From the NCBI GenBank assembly GCA_024235635.1, contig JACKMA010000009.1:124001-188000 (forward strand): a stretch of DNA of 64,000 nt, given 5' to 3'. The translations under genes and the position numbers were made by a program. Within the stretch, counting starts at the first letter, position 1, and every line of letters begins with the position of its first letter. This DNA comes from Zoogloeaceae bacterium (GTDB lineage: Bacteria > Pseudomonadota > Gammaproteobacteria > Burkholderiales > Rhodocyclaceae). Positions 36,184 to 45,446 of this stretch are shown here, piece after piece. The notes beneath the pieces are model-generated. The model had not been told where the DNA came from. It saw only the letters and a list, made by a program, of their open reading frames with translations, and ran no database searches.

Positions 36184-36213
36184 GCAGTCTTGGAACCCGT
36201 TCGGGTTGACTGC
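36184..36213 (-). other. structured leader hairpin upstream of rplN
   Basis: GCAGTC/GACTGC (36184-36189 with 36208-36213) enclose a second perfect pair, AACCCG/CGGGTT (36194-36199 with 36202-36207), leaving a 4-base bulge on one side. An overlapping alternative stem, GCCGACC/GGCCGGC (36212-36218 with 36223-36229, one G-U pair), adjoins it. The pair could serve as an autoregulatory or anti-sense switch in the rplN leader. Confidence 0.5.
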
Positions 36214-36240
36214 CGACCGAAGGGCCGGCAAAGACTTGTA

Positions 36241-36269
36241 AGTATAACAGCTCGACCAATTCTGGCCAA
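36241..36269 (-). promoter_or_regulatory. predicted sigma70 promoter for rplN (spc operon)
   Basis: On the minus strand, -35 TTGGCC (36269-36264) and -10 TATACT (36246-36241) are 17 bases apart. They lie 92 bases upstream of the rplN start in a gap that breaks an otherwise tightly packed operon. The start point would give a structured leader. Confidence 0.6.
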
Positions 36270-36304
36270 GCTGTTTCAACGACCTCGCACGCCTGCAGCT
36301 GCGC

Positions 36305-36571
36305 TCAGATGATGCGCGCCTTCTCCAGCACGCGCGTGACCTTCCAGGACTTGGTCTTGGAGATCGGACGGCACTCTTCGATTTCGACCAGATCACCGGC
36401 AGCCGCGCCTTCGGCGGAATCGGCATGGTATTTGGCCGAACGCTTGATCACCTTGCCGTACAGCGGGTGCTTGACCCGGCGCTCGACCAATACCGTCACG
36501 GTGCCGGTCATCTTGTCCGAAACGACGCGTCCGGTTGCGGTGCGGCGGACCTTATTGCTCTCTTCGCTCAT
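36305..36571 (-). CDS. rpsQ: 30S ribosomal protein S17
   Basis: An 88-residue OB-fold S17 (RTATGRVVSDKMTGTVTVLV; then RRVKHPLYGKVIKRSAKYHA). Its ATG overlaps the rpmC stop (ATGA), indicating coupling. It is the last gene before the gap and promoter in front of rplN. Confidence 0.98.
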   Translation of the reverse strand: MSEESNKVRRTATGRVVSDKMTGTVTVLVERRVKHPLYGKVIKRSAKYHADSAEGAAAGDLVEIEECRPISKTKSWKVTRVLEKARII

Positions 36572-36762
36572 TTCTGTACCACCTTCTCTGCCAGCACCAT
36601 GCGCACGCGGGCGATGTCTCGGCGGACGTTCTTCAACTGGCTGGTGTTGGCCAGTTGCTGCGTCGCATGCTGCATGCGCAGACTGAACTGAGCCTTCAGA
36701 AGATCCAGCAGTTCCTTGTTGAGTTCCGGCGCGCTCTTCGCGCGCAGTTCGCTCGCTTTCAT
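36568..36762 (-). CDS. rpmC: 50S ribosomal protein L29
   Basis: A 64-residue helical protein (MKASELRAKSAPELNKELLD; FSLRMQHATQQLANTSQLKN). I use the ATG at 36762 because GGTGGGG is 5-6 bases upstream; the GTG at 36768 overlaps the rplP stop and would be too close to that RBS. It binds near the exit tunnel and is part of the chaperone docking site. Confidence 0.95.
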   Translation of the reverse strand: MKASELRAKSAPELNKELLDLLKAQFSLRMQHATQQLANTSQLKNVRRDIARVRMVLAEKVVQK

Positions 36763-36764
36763 GA

Positions 36765-37178
36765 TCACCCCACCTGGCGCGTCACGAAGGTCGTAGCCAT
36801 CGGCAGCTTGGCCGCGGCGAGGCGGAAAGCTTCCCGGGCCAGCGACTCATCGACGCCGTCCATTTCATACAACACCTTGCCGGGCTGGATTTCAGCCACC
36901 CAGTACTCCGGGTTGCCTTTACCGTTACCCATACGCACTTCCGCCGGCTTCTTGGAGATCGGCTTGTCCGGAAAGATCCGGATCCAGATCCGGCCGCCAC
37001 GCTTGATATGGCGAGTCATCGCCCGACGAGCTGACTCGATCTGGCGGGAGGTCAGGCGACCACGACCGGTTGCCTTGAGCCCGAATTCGCCGAAGCTGAC
37101 CTTGGTACCGCGGGTGGCGATGCCAGTGTTCCGGCCCTTGTGCTCCTTACGATACTTCCTTCTCTTCGGCTGCAGCAT
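36765..37178 (-). CDS. rplP: 50S ribosomal protein L16
   Basis: A 137-residue L16 starting MLQPKRRKYRKEHKGRNTG, which contacts A-site tRNA. Two adjacent ATGs exist (37181 and 37178); the second gives the family N-terminus and better spacing from AGGAG. Its start lies 32 bases inside the 3' end of rpsC, because rpsC carries a C-terminal extension. Confidence 0.97.
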   Translation of the reverse strand: MLQPKRRKYRKEHKGRNTGIATRGTKVSFGEFGLKATGRGRLTSRQIESARRAMTRHIKRGGRIWIRIFPDKPISKKPAEVRMGNGKGNPEYWVAEIQPGKVLYEMDGVDESLAREAFRLAAAKLPMATTFVTRQVG

Positions 37179-37977
37179 CATTCGCTCCTGCTTTCTTCAC
37201 GCGGTCGCCGGAATTTTCGGCGTCGTTCTTGTCACCGCCCGTTCGGCGCGCGGAGCGCCGGCCGGGACGGGCATTGTCGCCGTCACGCGGACCGCGACGG
37301 CCACGGCGGTTATCGGCCTCGGGCTCGGCCACGGCCGGCTGTTCGCCGCCGCCCAGCACTTCACCCTTGTACACCCAGACCTTGATACCGATGATGCCGT
37401 AGGTGGTCTTCGCTTCGGCAAAGCCATAGTCGATGTTGGCCCGCAGCGTATGCAGCGGCACTCGACCCTCGCGATACCACTCGGTACGGGCGATCTCGAT
37501 ACCGTTCAGGCGGCCCGAGCTCATGATCTTGATGCCCTGCGCACCAAGACGCATCGCGTTCTGCATCGCACGCTTCATCGCGCGGCGGAACATGATCCGG
37601 CGCTCCAACTGCTGCGCGATCGAATCCGCGATCAACTGGGCATCGACCTCGGGCTTGCGGACCTCCTCGATGTTGACGTGCACCGGCACGCCGACGATCT
37701 TTTGCAGATCCCGCTTCAGGGCCTCGATGTCCTCACCCTTCTTGCCGATGACGACGCCGGGGCGTGCGCTGTAGAGGGTGATGCGGGCATTCTTCGCAGG
37801 CCGTTCGATGATGACGCGCCCGACCGAAGCGTGCGAAAGCTTCTTCTTCAGGTACTCGCGCACCTTCAGGTCATCGTGCAGCATGTTGGCGAAATTGCCG
37901 CTGGTGGCGAACCACTTCGAACCCCAGTCACGCGTGACCGCGAGACGGAATCCGGTCGGATGAATTTTCTGTCCCAT
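37147..37977 (-). CDS. rpsC: 30S ribosomal protein S3 with C-terminal extension
   Basis: A 276-residue S3 with an N-terminal KH domain (GVVIGKKGEDIEALKRDLQK) and the C-terminal S3 domain (GIKIMSSGRLNGIEIARTEW, up to about 212). The last roughly 60 residues are low-complexity and highly charged (RRGRRGPRDGDNARPGRRSA, then AEEKEVS), making it about 40 residues longer than E. coli S3. The extension overlaps rplP by 32 bases. Such tails occur in other betaproteobacteria. Confidence 0.97.
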   Translation of the reverse strand: MGQKIHPTGFRLAVTRDWGSKWFATSGNFANMLHDDLKVREYLKKKLSHASVGRVIIERPAKNARITLYSARPGVVIGKKGEDIEALKRDLQKIVGVPVHVNIEEVRKPEVDAQLIADSIAQQLERRIMFRRAMKRAMQNAMRLGAQGIKIMSSGRLNGIEIARTEWYREGRVPLHTLRANIDYGFAEAKTTYGIIGIKVWVYKGEVLGGGEQPAVAEPEADNRRGRRGPRDGDNARPGRRSARRTGGDKNDAENSGDRVKKAGANDAAAEEKEVS

Positions 37978-37986
37978 ACGAATTCC

Positions 37987-38316
37987 TTAGACGCCGACGG
38001 TCACGTAAATGTGGCAGGTGGGCTTGAGGATGCGGTTGCCACGACCCTTCGCACGTGCGGAGAACCGCTTCAGAGTCATGCCTTCCTCGACGTGGATCGT
38101 CGTAATCCGCAGCTCGTCGATATCGGCGCCGTCATTGTGCTCGGCGTTGGCAATGGCCGACTCGACGACCTTGCGCACGATCTTGGCGCCCCGCTTCGGC
38201 GAAAAGGCGAGAATGTTCAGCGCCTGGTCCACCTTCTTTCCGCGTACCTGATCCGCGATCAACCGGCCCTTCTGCGCCGACAATCGGACGCCGCGGAGAA
38301 TAGCTTTGGTTTCCAT
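37987..38316 (-). CDS. rplV: 50S ribosomal protein L22
   Basis: A 109-residue L22 (LRGVRLSAQKGRLIADQVRG; hairpin region RAKGRGNRILKPTCHIYVTV). Its beta-hairpin lines the exit tunnel next to L4. The hairpin looks intact, with no deletion of the macrolide-resistance type. It is 9 bases from both rpsS and rpsC. Confidence 0.98.
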   Translation of the reverse strand: METKAILRGVRLSAQKGRLIADQVRGKKVDQALNILAFSPKRGAKIVRKVVESAIANAEHNDGADIDELRITTIHVEEGMTLKRFSARAKGRGNRILKPTCHIYVTVGV

Positions 38317-38325
38317 GCTCCCCCC

Positions 38326-38601
38326 TTAGCGCTTCGACTTCTTGCTCGCGACGTGACCCTTGAAGGTACGGGTCAGTGCGAACTCGCCGAGTTTGTGCCC
38401 GACCATGTTTTCGGTGACATACACCGGCACATGAGCCCGGCCGTTGTGGACCGCGATGGTCAGACCGACGAAATCCGGAAGAATCGTCGACCGCCGCGAC
38501 CAGGTCTTGATCGGTCGCTTGTCGTTGCCGCCGCGCGCAGCATCCACCTTCTTCAACAGGTGCGCGTCGACGAACGGGCCTTTCTTGATAGAACGAGACA
38601 T
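38326..38601 (-). CDS. rpsS: 30S ribosomal protein S19
   Basis: A 91-residue S19 (MSRSIKKGPFVDAHLLKKVD; HVPVYVTENMVGHKLGEFAL) of the small-subunit head. Normal length; 10 bases after rplB and 9 before rplV. Confidence 0.98.
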   Translation of the reverse strand: MSRSIKKGPFVDAHLLKKVDAARGGNDKRPIKTWSRRSTILPDFVGLTIAVHNGRAHVPVYVTENMVGHKLGEFALTRTFKGHVASKKSKR

Positions 38602-38611
38602 CTGCTACCCC

Positions 38612-39439
38612 TTATCGCTTGTGCCGACGCTGCACGATCATCGAGTTCGTGCGTTTGTTCGAACGCGTGCGGAAGCCCTTGCTGGGCTGGCCCCACGGGC
38701 TGACCGGCACGCGCCCCTCGCCGGTGCGGCCTTCGCCACCACCATGCGGGTGATCGATCGGGTTCATCGCGACGCCACGCACGGTGGGGCGGATGCCGCG
38801 CCAGCGGTTGGCACCGGCCTTGCCGATCTTGCGCAGCCCGTGCTCGCCGTTGCCGACCTCACCGACCGTCGCCCGGCACTCGATATGGACGCGGCGAATC
38901 TCGCCTGAGCGCAGGCGCAGTTGCGCGTAGTCACCGTCGCGAGCCAGCAACTGCACCGAAGTTCCGGCTGCACGCGCGATCTGCGCGCCTTTGCCCGGCT
39001 TCATCTCGACGCAATGAATGGTGCTGCCGACCGGAATGTTTCGGATCGGCAGGGCATTGCCCGGCTTGATCGGCGCTTCGGACCCGGACAGCAACTGCTG
39101 CCCGACCTCTACGCCGCGCGGCGCGATGATGTAGCGCCGCTCGCCGTCCGCGTAGCACAGCAGCGCAATGTGGGCCGAGCGGTTGGGGTCGTATTCGAGG
39201 CGCTCGACGGTGGCCGCGACGCCGTCCTTGTTGCGACGGAAATCGATGACCCGGTAGTGCTTCTTGTGGCCGCCACCCTGATGGCGAACCGTAACCCGAC
39301 CCTTGTTGTTGCGGCCGGCCTTGGTGGACTTCTTCTCGATCAGGGCATCGACGGGCCGCCCTTTGTGCAGGCCCGCGTTGACGACCTTGACCAGGCCCCG
39401 GCGCCCCGGGGAAGTCGGCTTGACTTTGATCAGTGCCAT
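38612..39439 (-). CDS. rplB: 50S ribosomal protein L2
   Basis: A 275-residue L2 needed for subunit association and the peptidyl-transferase centre. The conserved C-terminal RGVAMNPIDHPHGGGEGRTG contains the histidine implicated in activity. N-terminal SPGRRGLVKVV is typical. It follows rplW by 6 bases. Confidence 0.98.
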   Translation of the reverse strand: MALIKVKPTSPGRRGLVKVVNAGLHKGRPVDALIEKKSTKAGRNNKGRVTVRHQGGGHKKHYRVIDFRRNKDGVAATVERLEYDPNRSAHIALLCYADGERRYIIAPRGVEVGQQLLSGSEAPIKPGNALPIRNIPVGSTIHCVEMKPGKGAQIARAAGTSVQLLARDGDYAQLRLRSGEIRRVHIECRATVGEVGNGEHGLRKIGKAGANRWRGIRPTVRGVAMNPIDHPHGGGEGRTGEGRVPVSPWGQPSKGFRTRSNKRTNSMIVQRRHKR

Positions 39440-39445
39440 GGCTTC

Positions 39446-39751
39446 TTACTCCCCGGCGGCGAAGTTGATTTCCTGGCCGGGCTTGAGGCAGACGAAAGCC
39501 TTCTTCCAGTCCTTGCGGCGGCCCATGACACGACCGAAACGCTTGACCTTGCCCTTCACGTTGGCGACCTGGACCGATTCGACCTCGACCTTGAACAAGA
39601 GCTCGACTGCGGCCTTGATCTCGGGCTTGGTTGCGTCCGACGCGACGTGGAAAACCACTTGTTCGTTCTTGTCGGCGACGTAGGTCGCCTTCTCGGATAT
39701 CTGCGGCGCCAGCAACACCTGCATCAGCCGCGCTTCGCTGAAGTTGCTCAT
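39446..39751 (-). CDS. rplW: 50S ribosomal protein L23
   Basis: A 101-residue L23 (LLAPQISEKATYVADKNEQV), part of the exit-site docking platform for trigger factor and SRP. The ATG at 39751 overlaps the rplD stop (ATGA) and has GGAGG 8 bases upstream; the in-frame GTG at 39757 is only 2 bases from that RBS and is rejected. Confidence 0.96.
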   Translation of the reverse strand: MSNFSEARLMQVLLAPQISEKATYVADKNEQVVFHVASDATKPEIKAAVELLFKVEVESVQVANVKGKVKRFGRVMGRRKDWKKAFVCLKPGQEINFAAGE

Positions 39752-40368
39752 TGCCACATCTCCTCCATCTTGGCGACCGCGGCTCGGGTCACCAGCACCT
39801 TCGGGAAGCGAACCAGCGACACCGGGTCGGCCTCGCTGACCTGCAGCACCAGCACATGAGGCAGGTTGCGCGACGACAGGTAAAGGTTCTCGTCGATTTC
39901 GTCGGTGATCACCAGCACCGACTCGAGCCCCATGCCCTTGAGCTTCTGGGCGAGCAGCTTGGTCTTCGGCGCTTCGACCGAGAAGCCGTCGACCACGGCC
40001 AGACGATCTTCACGCGCAAGCTGCGACAGGATCGCGGCGACGCCGGCCCGGTACATCTTGCGATTGACCTTGTGACCGAAATTCTCTTCGGGCGAATTCG
40101 GGAAGACCTTGCCGCCCCCACGCCAGATCGGGCTCGATGCCATGCCCGAACGGGCACGGCCGGTGCCCTTCTGCCGCCACGGCTTGCGCGTCGACGCGCG
40201 GACTTCGGCGCGACCCTTCTGCGCACGATTGGCAGAACGCGCATTGGCCAGGTAGGCGGTGACCACCTGGTGAATCAGCGCCTCGTTGTACTCGCGAGCG
40301 AACAGCGCATCGGAGGCCTGCACGGTGGCATCGGATTGACCCTGATCGTTCAATACTTTCAGTTCCAT
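39748..40368 (-). CDS. rplD: 50S ribosomal protein L4
   Basis: A 206-residue L4 (RKPWRQKGTGRARSGMASSP; RMYRAGVAAILSQL). Its extended loop lines the exit tunnel. In gammaproteobacteria L4 also represses the S10 operon; here a structured leader lies before rplC rather than before rpsJ. Its ATG shares a base with the rplC stop (TAATG). Confidence 0.98.
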   Translation of the reverse strand: MELKVLNDQGQSDATVQASDALFAREYNEALIHQVVTAYLANARSANRAQKGRAEVRASTRKPWRQKGTGRARSGMASSPIWRGGGKVFPNSPEENFGHKVNRKMYRAGVAAILSQLAREDRLAVVDGFSVEAPKTKLLAQKLKGMGLESVLVITDEIDENLYLSSRNLPHVLVLQVSEADPVSLVRFPKVLVTRAAVAKMEEMWQ

Positions 40369-41015
40369 TACGCGGCTCCCGACTTGACTGCAGGACGAAC
40401 GATCACGTCCGCCCCCTTCGAACCCGGCACCGCCCCTTTGACCAACAGCAATTGACGCTCGGCATCGACACGAACGATCTCGAGGTTCTGCTGGGTGGTG
40501 CGGACGTCGCCGAGATGGCCGGCCATGCGCTTGCCCGGGAAGATTCGGCCCGGATCCTGAGCCTGACCGATCGAGCCCGGCGCGCGGTGCGATACCGAGT
40601 TGCCGTGGGACGCCCGGTTTGAACTGAAGTTGTGACGTTTGATTGCTCCGGCGAAGCCCTTGCCGATCGATGTGCCGGTGACATCCACCAACTGGCCGAC
40701 GGCGAACAGGTCGACGCCGATGGCGTCGCCAGCCTTGAGCTCACCGAGCTTGTCCGCATCGACGCGGAATTCGCGCATCAGGCGGCAGGATTCCACGCCC
40801 GCCTTGGCGAGGTGGCCAGCGACCGGCTTGGTCAGCCGATTCGCACGGCGCTTGCCGAAAGCGACCTGAACCGCGGCATAGCCGTCGGTCTCAGCCGTCT
40901 TGATCTGGGACACACGATTGTCGGACACGTCAAGCACCGTCACCGGGATGGAACGACCATCCTCGGCAAAGATGCGAGTCATGCCGACCTTGCGCCCGAC
41001 AAGGCCTAGACTCAT
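40368..41015 (-). CDS. rplC: 50S ribosomal protein L3
   Basis: A 215-residue L3 (GLVGRKVGMTRIFAEDGRSI; KGFAGAIKRHNFSSNRASHG; GSIGQAQDPGRIFPGKRMAG). It contains the glutamine (about 150) methylated by PrmB in other bacteria. AGGAGAAAAAA precedes the ATG. It is separated from rpsJ by 136 bases with its own predicted promoter. Confidence 0.98.
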   Translation of the reverse strand: MSLGLVGRKVGMTRIFAEDGRSIPVTVLDVSDNRVSQIKTAETDGYAAVQVAFGKRRANRLTKPVAGHLAKAGVESCRLMREFRVDADKLGELKAGDAIGVDLFAVGQLVDVTGTSIGKGFAGAIKRHNFSSNRASHGNSVSHRAPGSIGQAQDPGRIFPGKRMAGHLGDVRTTQQNLEIVRVDAERQLLLVKGAVPGSKGADVIVRPAVKSGAA

Positions 41016-41066
41016 TTTTTTCTCCTAATCCCGGTTGCGATTGACCGGGCCCGTTAGATTCCGTGT

Positions 41067-41102
41067 TTCGCGCAAAAGCCGCCGCTCTTGCTGCGGCGCG
41101 AA
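41067..41102 (-). other. hairpin in the rplC leader
   Basis: TTCGCGC/GCGCGAA (41067-41073 with 41096-41102) form a 7-bp outer stem. An overlapping alternative, GCCGC/GCGGC (41081-41085 with 41093-41097), cannot fully coexist with it. A T-run lies on the promoter-proximal side, not after the hairpin. It could be a regulatory leader for the L3-L4 part of the S10 operon. Confidence 0.45.
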
Positions 41103-41118
41103 AAAACACAAGGGCCGG

Positions 41119-41148
41119 ATTATACCGGCCCCCGATCAATCGCCGCAA
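41119..41148 (-). promoter_or_regulatory. predicted promoter for rplC with TATAAT inside an inverted repeat
   Basis: On the minus strand, -35 TTGCGG (41148-41143) and a perfect -10 TATAAT (41124-41119) are 18 bases apart. The -10 is exactly enclosed by GGGCCGG and CCGGCCC (41131-41125 and 41118-41112), so the same 20 bases form a hairpin when transcribed from rpsJ. A T-rich stretch follows. Confidence 0.6.
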
Positions 41149-41151
41149 CAG

Positions 41152-41463
41152 TTACTGCAGGCGAATCTCCACATCGACGCCGGCCGGCAGATCGAGTTTC
41201 ATCAGCGCGTCGACCGTCTTGTCGGTCGGATCGATGATGTCCATCAAACGCAGGTGGGTACGGATCTCGAACTGATCGCGCGAGGTCTTGTTCACGTGCG
41301 GCGAACGCAACACGTCGTAGCGCTCGATCCGGGTCGGCAGCGGTACCGGTCCACGCACGACAGCACCTGTGCGCTTGGCGGTGTCGACGATCTCGACGGC
41401 CGACTGATCGATCAATCGGTAGTCGAAGGCCTTCAGACGGATGCGGATTTTCTGGTTCGTCAT
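41152..41463 (-). CDS. rpsJ: 30S ribosomal protein S10
   Basis: A 103-residue S10 (KIRIRLKAFDYRLIDQSAVE; VVRGPVPLPTRIERYDVLRS), also the NusB partner in antitermination. It lies between tuf and rplC. The gap before it has a GC hairpin and the gap after it a promoter, so transcription around rpsJ is punctuated on both sides. Confidence 0.98.
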   Translation of the reverse strand: MTNQKIRIRLKAFDYRLIDQSAVEIVDTAKRTGAVVRGPVPLPTRIERYDVLRSPHVNKTSRDQFEIRTHLRLMDIIDPTDKTVDALMKLDLPAGVDVEIRLQ

Positions 41464-41482
41464 GACTGTTCCAAAGAGCGAT

Positions 41483-41501
41483 GGGCCGGCCGCGCCGGCC
41501 C
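41483..41501 (-). other. perfect 8-bp hairpin between tuf and rpsJ
   Basis: GGGCCGGC (41483-41490) and GCCGGCCC (41494-41501) pair around a 3-base loop, 9 bases after the tuf stop codon. No T-run follows, so it is likely an attenuating or processing structure that separates the str and S10 segments. Confidence 0.5.
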
Positions 41502-41509
41502 GGGTGGGT

Positions 41510-42704
<1,195 letters not shown>

Positions 42705-42731
42705 TGCTTCCTATTTCTATCCCGAAGAGGA

Positions 42732-44828
42732 TCACTTCTTGTTGATGACTGCGTCGGCGACGTTCTTCGGCGCTTCGGCGTAATGCTTGAACTCCATCGA
42801 GTACGTCGCGCGTCCCTGCGACAGTGAGCGCAGCTGGGTGGCATAGCCGAACATCTCGGCCAGCGGCACCTCCGCCTTGATCTCCTTGATGCCGCCGGGC
42901 AGGTCGTCCATGCCCTGGACGATGCCACGACGCCCCGACAGGTCGCCCATGACGTTGCCCATGTATTCTTCCGGCGTCTCGACCACGACCGCCATCATCG
43001 GTTCGAGCAGCACCGGCGAAGCCTGGCGCATGCCGTCCTTGAAAGCCATCGAAGCGGCCATCTTGAACGCGTTTTCGTTCGAGTCCACGTCGTGGTAGGA
43101 GCCGAAGTGCAGCGTGCACTTGACGTCCACCACCGGGAATCCGGCGAGCACCCCGTTCGGCATGGTTTCCTGCAGGCCCTTGTCGACCGCGGGGATGTAT
43201 TCGCGCGGCACCACGCCACCCTTGATCGCATCGACGAACTCGTAGCCCTTGCCGGCTTCGTTCGGCTCGATCTTGAGCACGACGTGACCATACTGACCGC
43301 GACCACCGGACTGCTTGACGAACTTGCCTTCGACGCTCTCGACCGTCTTGCGGATGGTCTCGCGATAGGCCACCTGCGGCGCACCGACGTTGGCCTCGAC
43401 GTTGAACTCGCGCTTCATCCGATCGACGATGATCTCCAGGTGGAGCTCGCCCATGCCCGAGATGATGGTCTGTCCCGACTCCTCGTCGGTACGAACGCGG
43501 AACGACGGGTCTTCCTGGGCGAGGCGCGACAGCGCGATGCCCATCTTTTCCTGGTCGCTCTTGGTCTTGGGCTCGACTGCCACGTGGATCACCGGATCCG
43601 GGAATTCCATGCGCTCGAGGATCACCGGCGCCTGCGGATCGCACAGGGTCTCGCCGGTAGTAACTTCCTTCAGGCCGACGCACGCGGCGATGTCACCGGC
43701 ATGCAGCTCCTTGATCTCCTCACGTTCGTTGGCGTGCATCTGGAGGATCCGCCCGATACGCTCCTTCTTGCCCTTGACCGAGTTCAGAACCGTAGCACCG
43801 GAGGCGAGCACACCGGAGTACACACGCACGAAGGTGAGTTGTCCGACAAACGGGTCGGTCATCAGCTTGAAGGCCAGGCCCGAGAATTTCTCGGCGTCGT
43901 CGGCCTTGCGCTGGACAGGCTGCTCGCGATCATCGAAGCCACTGACCGGCGGCACGTCGACCGGCGACGGCATCAGCTCGATGACGGCGTCGAGCATCCG
44001 CTGCACGCCCTTGTTCTTGAACGCGGTGCCGCACAGCATCGGCTGGATCTCGCAGGCCAGCGTGCGCAGACGAAGCCCCAAGAGGATTTCTTCCTCGGAC
44101 AGCTCGCCCTCTTCGAGGTACTTGTCCATCAACTCCTCGTTCGCCTCAGCAGCAGCTTCGACCATTTCCGAACGCCACTTGTCGGCCTCATCCTTGAGCT
44201 CGGCCGGAATATCGCGGTAGTCGAACTTCATGCCCTGGGTGGCTTCGTCCCAGTAAATCGCCTGCATCTTGACTAGGTCGACGACACCGACGAAATTCTC
44301 TTCGTGCCCGATCGGGATCACGATCGGAATCGGATTGCCCTGCAAGCGGGTCTTCATCTGGTCGACGACCTTGTAGAAGTTCGCGCCCTGACGATCCATC
44401 TTGTTCACGAAGGCCAGACGCGGCACCTTGTACTTGTTGGCTTGGCGCCAGACGGTCTCGGACTGGGGCTGAACGCCACCGACCGCGCAATAGACCATGC
44501 ACGCGCCATCGAGCACCCGCATCGAACGCTCGACCTCGATCGTGAAGTCCACGTGACCCGGCGTGTCGATGATGTTGATGCGATGCTCCGGGAAGTTGTT
44601 GGCCATGCCCTTCCAGAAGCAGGTCGTGGCCGCCGACGTGATGGTGATCCCGCGCTCCTGCTCCTGCGCCATCCAGTCCATGGTGGCGGCACCGTCATGC
44701 ACTTCGCCGATCTTGTGATTGACGCCGGTATAGAACAGGATGCGCTCGGTCGTCGTCGTCTTGCCGGCGTCGATGTGCGCGGAGATACCGATATTGCGGT
44801 ATCGCTCGATGGGAGTCTTGCGAGCCAC
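42732..44828 (-). CDS. fusA: elongation factor G
   Basis: This 698-residue translocation GTPase starts at a GTG (MARKTPIERYRNIGISAHID). G1 AHIDAGKTTT, G3 DTPGHVDF and G4 NKMDRQGA are intact, and domains II-V are complete. Normal length. The 116 bases between it and rpsG contain GC-rich repeats but no clear promoter. Confidence 0.99.
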   Translation of the reverse strand: MARKTPIERYRNIGISAHIDAGKTTTTERILFYTGVNHKIGEVHDGAATMDWMAQEQERGITITSAATTCFWKGMANNFPEHRINIIDTPGHVDFTIEVERSMRVLDGACMVYCAVGGVQPQSETVWRQANKYKVPRLAFVNKMDRQGANFYKVVDQMKTRLQGNPIPIVIPIGHEENFVGVVDLVKMQAIYWDEATQGMKFDYRDIPAELKDEADKWRSEMVEAAAEANEELMDKYLEEGELSEEEILLGLRLRTLACEIQPMLCGTAFKNKGVQRMLDAVIELMPSPVDVPPVSGFDDREQPVQRKADDAEKFSGLAFKLMTDPFVGQLTFVRVYSGVLASGATVLNSVKGKKERIGRILQMHANEREEIKELHAGDIAACVGLKEVTTGETLCDPQAPVILERMEFPDPVIHVAVEPKTKSDQEKMGIALSRLAQEDPSFRVRTDEESGQTIISGMGELHLEIIVDRMKREFNVEANVGAPQVAYRETIRKTVESVEGKFVKQSGGRGQYGHVVLKIEPNEAGKGYEFVDAIKGGVVPREYIPAVDKGLQETMPNGVLAGFPVVDVKCTLHFGSYHDVDSNENAFKMAASMAFKDGMRQASPVLLEPMMAVVVETPEEYMGNVMGDLSGRRGIVQGMDDLPGGIKEIKAEVPLAEMFGYATQLRSLSQGRATYSMEFKHYAEAPKNVADAVINKK

Positions 44829-44944
44829 GGTTGAACCCTACCTTTGCGGGCCCGCCGGATCGCGGCCGGCCCTTACCTATGTACGCTGGTTACAAAACAA
44901 TCGAGCCCCTTGCAGGGCCCGATACGTTCCCTGGCGGGAGTGAA

Positions 44945-45415
44945 TCAGAAGCGGTAGTGCGAGAACGCCTTGTTGGCCTCGGCCATGCGATGGACTTCTT
45001 CGCGCTTTTTCATCGCCGCGCCACGACCCTCGGAGGCCTCGAGCAATTCACCGGCAAGGCGCTGGGCCATCGACTTCTCCGAACGCTTGCGGGCCGCTTC
45101 GCGCAGCCAGCGCATCGACAGGGCCATGCGCCGGGACGGACGGACCTCGACCGGCACCTGGTAGTTGGCACCACCGACACGACGGCTCTTGACCTCGACG
45201 ACCGGCTTGACGTTGCCGATGGCGGTCGAGAAAACCTCGAGCGGATCCTTGCCGGCACGCGACGAGATCGTGTCGAAGGCACCGTAGACGATGCGCTCGG
45301 CCACGGCCTTCTTGCCGGACTGCATGATCACGTTGATGAACTTGGAAACGTCCTGGCTCCCGAACTTCGGGTCCGGCAGAACTTCACGCTTGGGTACTTC
45401 GCGACGACGCGGCAT
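44945..45415 (-). CDS. rpsG: 30S ribosomal protein S7
   Basis: A 156-residue S7 starting MPRRREVPKREVLPDPKFGS, which nucleates assembly of the small-subunit head. In E. coli S7 represses the str operon by binding the rpsL-rpsG gap; here that gap is only 31 bases, with no obvious structure. The start at 45415 gives the standard N-terminus; the longer open frame is not supported. Confidence 0.98.
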   Translation of the reverse strand: MPRRREVPKREVLPDPKFGSQDVSKFINVIMQSGKKAVAERIVYGAFDTISSRAGKDPLEVFSTAIGNVKPVVEVKSRRVGGANYQVPVEVRPSRRMALSMRWLREAARKRSEKSMAQRLAGELLEASEGRGAAMKKREEVHRMAEANKAFSHYRF

Positions 45416-45446
45416 ATCGACCTCTTCAGAATTCCGTTGCCAACAC

